Source of the DNA: CAYXXN01 sp964469055
GTDB taxonomy: Bacteria > Acidobacteriota > Thermoanaerobaculia > Multivoradales > JAHEKO01
DNA: 19,481 nt
Direction of reading: 5' to 3'
NCBI GenBank assembly: GCA_964469055.1
Contig: CAYXXN010000038.1
Location: 1-19,481 of the forward strand
The notes below the pieces were generated by a model, which had not been told where the DNA came from, made no database searches, and worked only from the letters and a program-made list of their open reading frames with translations. Below are positions 8,342 to 15,525 of this stretch, piece by piece; position 1 is the first letter of the stretch, and the number at the start of each line of letters is the position of its first letter. Made by a program: the position numbers and the translations under genes.

Positions 8342-9235
8342 TCAATACCCGTAGTTGACCGCCGGCGACATCCGCGGCTGGGCCGCGAGGCGCGTGAGGC
8401 TCGCGCCCATCTTCGCGACGTAGGCGGCGCGATCGGGGAGGTCGAGGACCCACTCGTCGAGGTAGGCCGCTAAGCGTCCGCGGTCCTGGGAGATCTCCCG
8501 CCAGCCGACGTAGAAGTCGTTGTCGCGATCGTAGAAGCCCTGGGCGTAGGAGGGGTGGCAGCCCCAGGGCTCGTGGACGACGGCGCTGACGATGAGTCCG
8601 GGCAGGAGCGTGCGGTTGGGGTCGGCGCGGATCACGGACTCGGGGACGATCTCCTCGGCGACGACGATGACGCGACGGGCGGCGAAGGCCGCTTCCTTCT
8701 GCACGCCGAGGAGGCCCCAGATCTGTGCGTTGCCCGCCGCGTCGCTGCGCTGCACGTGGATGATGGCGACGTCGGGGTTGAGGGCCGGCACGGTGGCGAT
8801 CTCCCGGCCTGTGTACGGGCAGTCGACCGAGCGGATCAGCGGATTGACTTTCGGCAGGTCGCTGCCGGTGAACGAGAGTAGGGGCATGAAGGGTAGCTTC
8901 GCCGCCCCCGCCGCGAAGCGGGCGACCATGCCGAAGTGGCTGTACTCCTCGAGCTCGATCGGGTGCGGGACGCCCTCCTCGACGGCGCGGCGCAGGGCGT
9001 AGAGCGGGCCGGCGCCGGGGTTGCCGGCCCACGAGAAGACGAGTTTCTTGGCGCAGCCGGCGCCGATCAGTTGGTCGTAGATGAGATCCGGTGTCAGTCG
9101 GCAGAGCGTGAGATCGCGCCGGCCTTGACGGATGAGCTCGTGCCCTGCGGCGAAACAGATCAGGTGAGTGAAGCCCTCGATCACGACGCAGTCGCCGTCC
9201 ACGACGAAGCGGCGTATCGCCTCGGCCATGGTCAT
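8342..9235 (-). CDS. Class I CoA-transferase, alpha subunit (GctA-like)
   Basis: 297 residues from ATG 9235 (MTMAEAIRRF; ATG 9229 is a near alternative). It matches alpha subunits of glutaconate/3-oxoacid CoA-transferases: DGDCVVIEGFTHL (13-25), the DLTLCRLTPD strand (41-50), GNPGAGPLYALRRAVEEG (71-88), IELEEYSHFG (93-102) and HVQRSDAAGNAQIWG (160-174). The alpha chain binds CoA and shapes the oxyanion pocket, while the glutamate nucleophile is on the beta chain. It is the last gene of the peptidase/aminotransferase/dehydrogenase operon, 35 bases after the dehydrogenase stop, so it most likely activates the acid made by that dehydrogenase. Its expected beta subunit is not next to it but about 4.5 kb away at 3043-3798, same strand. 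The ribosome site is weak. Confidence 0.93.
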   Translation of the reverse strand: MTMAEAIRRFVVDGDCVVIEGFTHLICFAAGHELIRQGRRDLTLCRLTPDLIYDQLIGAGCAKKLVFSWAGNPGAGPLYALRRAVEEGVPHPIELEEYSHFGMVARFAAGAAKLPFMPLLSFTGSDLPKVNPLIRSVDCPYTGREIATVPALNPDVAIIHVQRSDAAGNAQIWGLLGVQKEAAFAARRVIVVAEEIVPESVIRADPNRTLLPGLIVSAVVHEPWGCHPSYAQGFYDRDNDFYVGWREISQDRGRLAAYLDEWVLDLPDRAAYVAKMGASLTRLAAQPRMSPAVNYGY

Positions 9236-9270
9236 CCGCTTGTCGGCTGCGACGGGAGTTGCGGCTGCGC

Positions 9271-10839
9271 TCAGACTTCGACCTCGTTCACGGTCCGGGA
9301 CTGCTCGCGTAGGAACTTGAGCAGGTAGTGAGGTCCCAGGGCGGCCGGGCCGCAAGCGCCGGAGGCCTTCCACCCGCCGAACGGGTTGACTCCGGGCCAG
9401 GCGCCGGTGGTGGCGCCGCTCTTGCGGTTCACGTACGTGACACCGGCCTCGATGCGGTCCAGGAAGTGCCGCACCTCGGCCTGGTCGCGGGAGAAGATGC
9501 CTGCGGTGAGGCCGTAGCGCGACCGGTTGGCAAGAGTGAGGCCCTCGTCGAGATCGGCGACCGCCCGCACCGCGAGGATCGGCACGAACAGCTCCTCGCT
9601 CCACACCGGATGTGCGGCGTCGGGCATCAGCGCCACCGTCGGCTCGACGTAGTGGCCGCGGCCGAGATCCCCGTCGGTGAGGACGTGCCCCCCGGCCACG
9701 ATCGTGCCTCCCCCCTTCTCGATCAGTTCTACCCAACGTTCGAAGGTAGCGACCGCCTTGGCGTGGATGAGCGGCCCGAGGTAGACGTCCCGCTCGAGCG
9801 GATTCCCCACCGTGATCGCCCGCGCCCGCTCGACGAGCTTCGCCGTGAACTCCTCGGCGACCGACTCGACGACGTAGGCACGCGAGCAGGCGCTGCACTT
9901 CTGGCCGCCGAAGCCGAAGGCGCTCTTGGCCACGCCCTCGGCGGCGGCGTCGAGGTCGGCCGCGGCGGTGACGATCGTCGGGTTCTTGCCACCCATCTCG
10001 ACCACCACCGGCCGCGGGTGATCGCGGGCGGCACCCCGCACTATCTTCATGCCCACCTCGTAGGAGCCGGTGAAGGCGATCCCCGCGGTGCGCGGATCCT
10101 CGAGCAGCGTCGCGCCCACCTCCTCGCCGGACCCCATCACCAGGTGCAGGGCGTCGCGCGGCACACCGCCGGCCCAGAGCGCCTCGCAGAGCAGGGCTCC
10201 GGAGAGCGGCGCCTCCAGCGAGGGCTTCAAGACCACCGTGTTGCCGGTCACGAGAGCCCCCGCCGTCATCCCCGCCGCCAGCGCCATCGGGAAGTTGAAG
10301 GGCGAGATCACCGCCCAGGCGCCGTAGGGCAGGAAGACGCTCTCCGTCGACTCGCTGGGCGTGAGCCGCGCCAGCGGCCGCCGGTAGCCGTCCTCGGCCT
10401 CGAGCCGGTCGCAGTAGTAGGTGAGCAGATCCGCTGACTCCTCGACCTCCGCCACCGCCTCGATGCGGTTCTTGCCCACCTCCCAGGCCATGAGCGCGGC
10501 CAGCTCCCAGCGTCGCTCGAGGATGCGCTGGGCGGCGCGGCGCAGAATCGCCACCCGCTCCCGCCAGGGCCGCTTCGCCCAAGCGGGGAAGGCGTCGGCC
10601 GCGAGGTCGACGGCGCGGGCCGCCTCCTCGTAGCTCGCCTGCTCGATCTCGCCCACGACGACGTCCGAGTCGATGGGCGAGGCGAGCTTGCGGGTCCTGC
10701 CGGTGGCCGAGGGCACGCCGCCGATCGAGCAGGAGGTGAGCCGCCCGAACCCGGCGCGCACCGCCGCGGCGGCGCGCTCGAACTCCTGATGGAACTCCTC
10801 CGAGGATCCGGCGCTGACGTAGGTGACCTTCTCGGTCAC
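9271..10839 (-). CDS. Aldehyde dehydrogenase, pyrroline-5-carboxylate dehydrogenase-like
   Basis: 522 residues from a GTG at 10839 (VTEKVTYVSAG) that overlaps the upstream aminotransferase stop by 4 bases (GTGA), a translational-coupling arrangement. It is a complete NAD(P)-dependent aldehyde dehydrogenase: FNFPMALAAG and NTVVLKPS in the nucleotide fold, the general base Glu281 in VVEMGGKNP, and the catalytic Cys315 in GGQKCSACSR. That cysteine motif, the N-terminal extension (EEFHQEFERA) and the ending SRTVNE are features of glutamate-semialdehyde (P5C) dehydrogenases such as RocA. No PutA proline-dehydrogenase domain is attached. Being coupled to a class III aminotransferase, it probably oxidises the semialdehyde made by that enzyme. 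Glutamate semialdehyde from ornithine or a close homologue such as glutarate semialdehyde are the best guesses; the true substrate is not shown. Confidence 0.93.
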   Translation of the reverse strand: MTEKVTYVSAGSSEEFHQEFERAAAAVRAGFGRLTSCSIGGVPSATGRTRKLASPIDSDVVVGEIEQASYEEAARAVDLAADAFPAWAKRPWRERVAILRRAAQRILERRWELAALMAWEVGKNRIEAVAEVEESADLLTYYCDRLEAEDGYRRPLARLTPSESTESVFLPYGAWAVISPFNFPMALAAGMTAGALVTGNTVVLKPSLEAPLSGALLCEALWAGGVPRDALHLVMGSGEEVGATLLEDPRTAGIAFTGSYEVGMKIVRGAARDHPRPVVVEMGGKNPTIVTAAADLDAAAEGVAKSAFGFGGQKCSACSRAYVVESVAEEFTAKLVERARAITVGNPLERDVYLGPLIHAKAVATFERWVELIEKGGGTIVAGGHVLTDGDLGRGHYVEPTVALMPDAAHPVWSEELFVPILAVRAVADLDEGLTLANRSRYGLTAGIFSRDQAEVRHFLDRIEAGVTYVNRKSGATTGAWPGVNPFGGWKASGACGPAALGPHYLLKFLREQSRTVNEVEV

Positions 10840-12152
10840 GAGAATTCCAAGAGAGTCCCGGCCAGGCGCCGGCCGATCTCGGCGATGTCCTCCTCGGTCG
10901 CGGTCAGCGACGGTGCCAGCATGACGAGGTCGCCGCGCTCGCCGTCGACGTGGCCGACGTTGGGCCACAGGATGAGGCCGTTGGCGAAGGCGGCGTCGGT
11001 GAGCCGTTCGGTGAAGCGCTCCTCACGCGGGTAGGGCTCCTTCGTCTTGCGGTCGGCCACGAACTCGACGGCGGCGAGCAGGCCCTTGCCGCGGATGTCG
11101 CCGACGCGGGGATGGTGCCGGAGCGGCGCCAGAGCGCGGAAGAAGGGCTCCTCGAGCGTCGCCGCGCGCTCGATCAGACGCTGCTTCTTGAGCGCCCGCA
11201 ACGTCACGAGCCCGGCGGCGCAGATCGCGGGGGTGTGCGAATAGGTCTGCGCGTGGTTGAAGTAGCCGCTGCCGCGGGCGATCGTCTCCAGAATCTCCGG
11301 CGTGGCGCAAACCGCGGAGAGCGGCACGGCGCCGGCATTCAAGCCCTTGCCGGCGACCAGGATGTCGGGAGCCAGATCGAAGTGCTGGCAGGCGAACCAG
11401 CGTCCGGTGCGGCCGATGCCGCAGAGCACCTCGTCGGCGATGAACAGGACCTCGTGCCGCCGGCAGATGTCGGCCACCCGGTCGTAGTAGGCGCGCGTGG
11501 GGACGATCGCGCCGCCCGCCGCCCCGACGATCGGCTCGGCGATGAAGGCCGCGACCGTCTCGGGGCCCTGGCGGCGGATCTCGGCTTCGAGCGCCTCGCC
11601 GGTCGATCCGGGGCTCTCCGGGTTGCGGTAGGGGTCGGGCGCCGGGATGCGCGGGAAATCGGTGAGGAGCGGGCCGAAGGTCTTGCGGTAGTGCTCGCGG
11701 CCGGAGAGCGAGAGCGCGGTTAGCGTGTTGCCATGGTAGGAGGGCGTGCGGCTCACCACCTTCCATTTCTCGGACCGGCCGCGCTCGACCCACACCTGGC
11801 GAGCGAGCTTGACCGCTGCCTCGACGGCCTCGGAGCCCGAGGAGAGGAAGTAGCTGTAGCGCAGCTTCCCCGGCAGCACCTGGGCGAGCTCCGCCGCCAG
11901 CTCCTCGGCCGGACGGTGCGTGAACTGCAGGCCGTTGACGTAGCCCAAGCCCCGGATCGCCGCCGCCACTGCCTCGGCCACCTCGGGCAGGGTGTGACCC
12001 AGGTTGACGACGATGGCGCCGCCGGCGGCGTCGAGGTAGCGCTTGCCGTCCTCGTCGATGAGCCAGCTCCCCTCGCCCCGCACCGCCGCCGGGAGGCGGC
12101 GGTCGAGACGGCGGTAGAAGAGCGAGCCGTCGGGGTAGCCGTAGTCGGTCAT
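10836..12152 (-). CDS. Class III (omega) aminotransferase, PLP-dependent
   Basis: 438 residues, full family length. The fold-type I signature is intact: SSGSEAVEAAVKLAR for cofactor phosphate binding, SYHGNTLTALSLSG, FIADEVLCGIGRTGRWFA with the PLP-nitrogen Asp240, and the Schiff-base lysine Lys269 in LVAGKGLNAG. The N-terminal DGSLFYRRLDRRLPAA and the ending EEDIAEIG are typical of the class III group that includes ornithine, GABA, beta-alanine and taurine aminotransferases. The reaction expected is transfer of a terminal or beta amino group to a 2-oxoacid, leaving a semialdehyde. Both ends overlap neighbours by 4 bases: ATGA with the upstream P1-like gene and GTGA with the dehydrogenase. 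So it is translated in step with them. The specificity (lysine, ornithine, omega-amino acid) cannot be decided by motif. Confidence 0.95.
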   Translation of the reverse strand: MTDYGYPDGSLFYRRLDRRLPAAVRGEGSWLIDEDGKRYLDAAGGAIVVNLGHTLPEVAEAVAAAIRGLGYVNGLQFTHRPAEELAAELAQVLPGKLRYSYFLSSGSEAVEAAVKLARQVWVERGRSEKWKVVSRTPSYHGNTLTALSLSGREHYRKTFGPLLTDFPRIPAPDPYRNPESPGSTGEALEAEIRRQGPETVAAFIAEPIVGAAGGAIVPTRAYYDRVADICRRHEVLFIADEVLCGIGRTGRWFACQHFDLAPDILVAGKGLNAGAVPLSAVCATPEILETIARGSGYFNHAQTYSHTPAICAAGLVTLRALKKQRLIERAATLEEPFFRALAPLRHHPRVGDIRGKGLLAAVEFVADRKTKEPYPREERFTERLTDAAFANGLILWPNVGHVDGERGDLVMLAPSLTATEEDIAEIGRRLAGTLLEFS

Positions 12153-12796
12153 GCCAAGAGCCTCCCGGCCGCTCGCGCCAACTCGTCGACCGTGGCCTCG
12201 GAGGCTACCCGAACGGCGAGCGGCGTGCCGTCCGGCGAGCGGCTGAGCCGGTTGCCGGTCGCGAAGGCCACGGTGAGGGCGCGGGGCGCGGCTGCAGCCA
12301 GGCGGCGCAGGTGACGGGGCAGTAGCGGACCGTCGGTGGCGAGGACGGCGACATCGCCCGCAGCGAGGCCGACGAGGTGCCAGGGCCCGACCGCCTGACG
12401 CGCGGCGGTGAGGCCTTCGGTTTCGAGCAAGGGTGCGCCCGGGTCGGCCGCGGAGAGAGCCTCGATCAGCCGCTCCGGCCAGTCAGGCGCGAGTTCCCCG
12501 GCCAAAGCCTCCGTTCCCACGCACAGCGGCGGCCAGCCGGCGTCGAGCGGCAGCTCCGCATCCCGGCGGTGGGCCAACGTCAGGCCAGCGTTGTAGACAC
12601 GGCCGAGGTTTGCGGGGTGGCACAACAGCACGGGTGAGGAAAAGGTGCCGAACTCGTCGAGGACTCCCTGGCCGAGAAGCCGCCCGGCGCGGCCGGCGCA
12701 GCTCCAAGCGCCGAAGAAACGACCTGGGCCCGTTTCGAGATCCACGGGCACGACGGCGACGCAGCCCGGGATCGCCGCGAAACTAACGACGGACAC
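12149..12796 (-). CDS. Shortened P1/DmpA peptidase-like protein lacking the catalytic segment
   Basis: 215 residues from GTG 12796 (VSVVSFAAIPG), chosen because GGAGG lies about 9 bases upstream; it overlaps the upstream peptidase's end by 14 bases and the next gene by 4. By eye it aligns in several blocks with P1 (S58) peptidases. RLLGQGVLDEFGTFSSPVLL (39-58) with the nearby NLGRVYN matches ELTGLLQ...GAPIALTN...SVGTVYQ of the neighbour. ATDGPLLPRHLRRLA (153-167) matches the family segment around ATDAPLLP and the neighbour's ATNAPLLDVDCARLA. FATGNRLSR (178-186) matches FSTANRIPR. The central block with GTGMVCYGFKGGLGTAS, where P1 enzymes self-cleave, is missing. It is therefore probably not an active hydrolase but a partner, regulator or decaying paralogue. 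No signal peptide is seen, unlike the neighbour. The homology is my alignment, not a search. Confidence 0.8.
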   Translation of the reverse strand: MSVVSFAAIPGCVAVVPVDLETGPGRFFGAWSCAGRAGRLLGQGVLDEFGTFSSPVLLCHPANLGRVYNAGLTLAHRRDAELPLDAGWPPLCVGTEALAGELAPDWPERLIEALSAADPGAPLLETEGLTAARQAVGPWHLVGLAAGDVAVLATDGPLLPRHLRRLAAAAPRALTVAFATGNRLSRSPDGTPLAVRVASEATVDELARAAGRLLA

Positions 12797-14075
12797 GTCG
12801 TGCGCCTCCGTCAGCGTCGCTCGGAGAGGTGAGCCGCCCGCCGACCCAGGCGGTGGAGACCCCTCCCCCCTTACTCGAAAACAGCCGTCCGTGCCGCTCC
12901 ATCTCCTCCAACACGCGCTCCAGCGGCAACGCGTGCACGACATGCCCGTCCCGCCCCACCATGGTCGTCGCCGCGAACAGGGCATTGACGATGGCCTCTT
13001 CGACCGCCTCCGCCGCGGCCTGGAAGAGCGGGTTCATGTGGGACTGCTCGAGTGAGGAGAGGGTGTACGGATCGCCTTGCCAAAAAGCGCGGCGCGGGAT
13101 GCGATTCGCGGTCGAGAATGCCAGAGCGAAGTCGCCGCTGCCGTTCGACGAGATGCTGCCCGTCTTCGCCAGGCCGTGCACGGCCCGGCGGGCGAGGCGC
13201 GCGCAGTCGACGTCGAGCAGCGGCGCATTGGTGGCCAAGACCATCAGGATCGAGTTGGCCGCCGGCAGCGCCGCCTCGTCCGGCTCGGGCCGCAGATCGG
13301 CGATCGCCTCGCCCACCGGCACGCCGTCGATGCGCAGCTCCTCGCGTACCCCGTGGTTGGCCTGCACGAGGGCGCCGACGGTGTAGGCCGAGAGCGGCGC
13401 GGGCAGCCGCCGCGAAGCCGTGCCGAGCCCACCCTTGAAGCCGTAGCAGACCATCCCCGTGCCGCCGCCGACACAGCCCTCGGAGACCGGCCCCGAGGCG
13501 GCGGCAGCGAGGGCCTCGCGCACGTGCTCGGCGTACACGTGCCGTCCCTCGATGTCGTTCAAGAACGCGTCCCAAGTCTCGCCGACGACCGGCTCGACAG
13601 CGGGGCCGTCGCCGGGCACCAGGTCGGCCAGCGTCTGGTAGACGGTCCCGACACTCGAGGTGTTGGTCAAGGCGATCGGCGCCCCGAGCACCCCCAGGGT
13701 CGCCGCCTGCAGCAACCCCGTCAGCTCCCCGTTGCCGTTCGGTGCATCGACGCCGCAAGGAACGTACTCGTCGAGGATGCCGTCGTGCGGCGAGATCACC
13801 GTCACCCCCGTGCGTACCGGCCCCACCCCGACCGCCAGTGCCCCTTTACCCAGAATCAGTGTCGTGTGCCCCACCTTCACTCCGGGCACGTCGGTGATCG
13901 CGTTCCACGGCCCCGGCTCGAGCCGTCCAATGCGCACCCCCAGCTCGCGCGCCCGGGCGCGGGCGCCGGGAGCGAGCAGCGTCGCCGCGCGTGCTCCGCG
14001 CGCGCCGAGCCACGCCGCGGGCACTGCCGTCAAGAGCGTCCGGCGATCGACCGTCATCGGGGAACCGGCCGGCAT
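12783..14075 (-). CDS. P1 family (DmpA/BapA-type) Ntn-hydrolase aminopeptidase, Tat-exported
   Basis: 430 residues from ATG 14075 (ATG 14057, giving MTVDRRTLLTAV, is a good alternative). The N-terminus is a twin-arginine leader (DRRTLL, then an Ala-rich h-region to about residue 30). The S58 family blocks follow: ITDVPGVKVGHTTL, PVRTGVTVISP, NGNGELTGL (113-121), PIALTNTSSVGTVYQ, GGGTGMVCYGFKGGLGTAS (203-221), YTVGALVQANHG, VLATNAPLL (279-287) and FALAFSTANR. The GTAS region is where these precursors cut themselves into two chains and expose the catalytic N-terminal residue. Known members release N-terminal D- or beta-amino acids from amides and peptides. First gene of the operon, so its product probably feeds the aminotransferase. 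The stop lies inside the next gene. Confidence 0.93.
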   Translation of the reverse strand: MPAGSPMTVDRRTLLTAVPAAWLGARGARAATLLAPGARARARELGVRIGRLEPGPWNAITDVPGVKVGHTTLILGKGALAVGVGPVRTGVTVISPHDGILDEYVPCGVDAPNGNGELTGLLQAATLGVLGAPIALTNTSSVGTVYQTLADLVPGDGPAVEPVVGETWDAFLNDIEGRHVYAEHVREALAAAASGPVSEGCVGGGTGMVCYGFKGGLGTASRRLPAPLSAYTVGALVQANHGVREELRIDGVPVGEAIADLRPEPDEAALPAANSILMVLATNAPLLDVDCARLARRAVHGLAKTGSISSNGSGDFALAFSTANRIPRRAFWQGDPYTLSSLEQSHMNPLFQAAAEAVEEAIVNALFAATTMVGRDGHVVHALPLERVLEEMERHGRLFSSKGGGVSTAWVGGRLTSPSDADGGARRVRR

Positions 14076-14139
14076 TCTACGGCCTGCGCCCGATTCGGGT
14101 AGGCTCGCCGCCGTCGTTCACCAGCCTCGAGTCGACCGC

Positions 14140-15525
14140 GTGGCGGAGACGCGCCCAGCCAACGCCCAGCTCGTCCGCGGCCTCTCGGCCTGGGACGGGG
14201 CGCTGCTGACGATCGGCTCGATCGTCGGCACCGGCATCTTCCTCACCACGGCCGACATCGCCCGCGTGCTGCCGCACGGCGGGATGATCCTGCTCGTTTG
14301 GCTGGTCGGTGGCCTCCTGTCGCTCGCCGGGGCTCTCACCTACGGCGAGCTCGGCGCCATGTTCCCGCGCGCCGGCGGCATGTACCACTTCCTGAAGGAG
14401 GCCTACGGCCCCTTGCCCGGTTTCCTCTACGGCTGGGCCTGCTTCCTGGTCATCATGTCGGGCGGCATCGCCGCCATCGCCGTCGGCTTCGGGACCTACC
14501 TGGGCTACTTCTTCCCCTTCTTCTCGACCGAGAACGTCTTCTTCTCGCTGCCCGTCGGGCCTTGGACCTGGGGGGTGTCGGGAACGCAGCTCGCCGCGGT
14601 CGCCGCGATACTGCTCCTGACGGCGATCAATTGGCTCGGTTTGAGGCAGGGAGCCTGGACGCAGAACCTCCTTACCATCCTCAAGATCGGCGCCGTCGTC
14701 GTCTTCGCCCTCATCGGTTTCCTGGTGCCGGCCAGGGCGTCCGCGAACCTGACGGCGCCACTGCCGCCGGGGAACCTGCTCGCCGCCTTCGGCGTCGCCA
14801 TGATCGCGGCGCTGTGGACCTACGACGGCTGGTACGGCCTCACCTTCTCGGCGGGCGAGCTGCGGCGCCCGGAGCGCGATCTGCCGCGCGGACTCCTGGT
14901 GGGCACCGCCGCGGTGGTGACGATGTACCTGCTCTTGAACGTCATCTACCTGCGCGCCCTGCCGGTCGAGACGATGGGCGAGACGAGCCGCATCGGCGAG
15001 GCGGCGGCGGGAGCCCTGTTCGGGGCGGCCGGCTCGCGGTGGCTCTCGGCGGCGGTCCTCATCTCGACCTTCGGCTGCCTCTCCGCGACCATCCTCTACA
15101 GCTCGCGCATCTACCAGCCGATGGCCGAAGACGGCGTCTTCTTCCGCCGCGCCGCGGCCATCCACCCGCGCTACCGCACGCCGGGCTGGAGCCTGTGGGT
15201 GCAGAGCGGCTGGGCGGTGCTGCTGACCCTATCGGGGACCTACGAGCAGCTCTACACCTACGTCGTGTTCGCGGGAGTGCTCTTTCACGTGCTGACCGGC
15301 GCCGCGCTCTTCGTGTTGCGCAAGAGACGCCCCGAGCTGCCGCGCCCCTACCGGGTGTGGGGCTACCCGGTAGTCCCCGCCCTTTTCGTCGTCGCTTCCC
15401 TGATCCTGGTAGTGAACACCCTGGTGGAAAAGCCGGTCGAGTCCCTCCTCGGCCTCGGGCTCGTCGCCGCCGGCATCCCCGCCTACCTCTTCTGGCGGGG
15501 AAGGGCGGGCAAGGAGCCCGTGTGA
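14140..15525 (+). CDS. APC superfamily amino-acid permease (LAT/AAT-like)
   Basis: 461 residues from GTG 14140 (VAETRPANAQ), the first in-frame start before the conserved core; no ATG is available nearby and the ribosome site is weak. The protein is hydrophobic with about 12 membrane helices. The first helix carries the unwound substrate motif GSIVGTGIF (26-34). TYGELGAMFPRAGGMYHFLKEAYGP lies at helix 2 and the following loop, and the conserved ending of APC carriers is RPELPRPYRVWGYPVVPALF. Such carriers take up amino acids by proton symport or exchange across the inner membrane. It is divergent from the P1 peptidase with a gap of 64 bases and overlaps the secreted amidohydrolase by 4. It most likely imports the amino acid freed by those hydrolases. 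Which amino acid is unknown. Confidence 0.93.
   Translation: MAETRPANAQLVRGLSAWDGALLTIGSIVGTGIFLTTADIARVLPHGGMILLVWLVGGLLSLAGALTYGELGAMFPRAGGMYHFLKEAYGPLPGFLYGWACFLVIMSGGIAAIAVGFGTYLGYFFPFFSTENVFFSLPVGPWTWGVSGTQLAAVAAILLLTAINWLGLRQGAWTQNLLTILKIGAVVVFALIGFLVPARASANLTAPLPPGNLLAAFGVAMIAALWTYDGWYGLTFSAGELRRPERDLPRGLLVGTAAVVTMYLLLNVIYLRALPVETMGETSRIGEAAAGALFGAAGSRWLSAAVLISTFGCLSATILYSSRIYQPMAEDGVFFRRAAAIHPRYRTPGWSLWVQSGWAVLLTLSGTYEQLYTYVVFAGVLFHVLTGAALFVLRKRRPELPRPYRVWGYPVVPALFVVASLILVVNTLVEKPVESLLGLGLVAAGIPAYLFWRGRAGKEPV

Noticed and set aside
3043..9235. IpdAB-type ring-opening hydrolase instead of a CoA-transferase
   Set aside because: The beta subunit keeps the glutamate in IYESG that true CoA-transferases use, and no steroid-catabolism genes are near. 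It remains a minor alternative.
8342..12152. Lysine fermentation (kamA/kdd/kce) cluster
   Set aside because: An aminotransferase and CoA-transferase fit, but no lysine aminomutase, dehydrogenase Kdd or cleavage enzyme Kce is present in the window.
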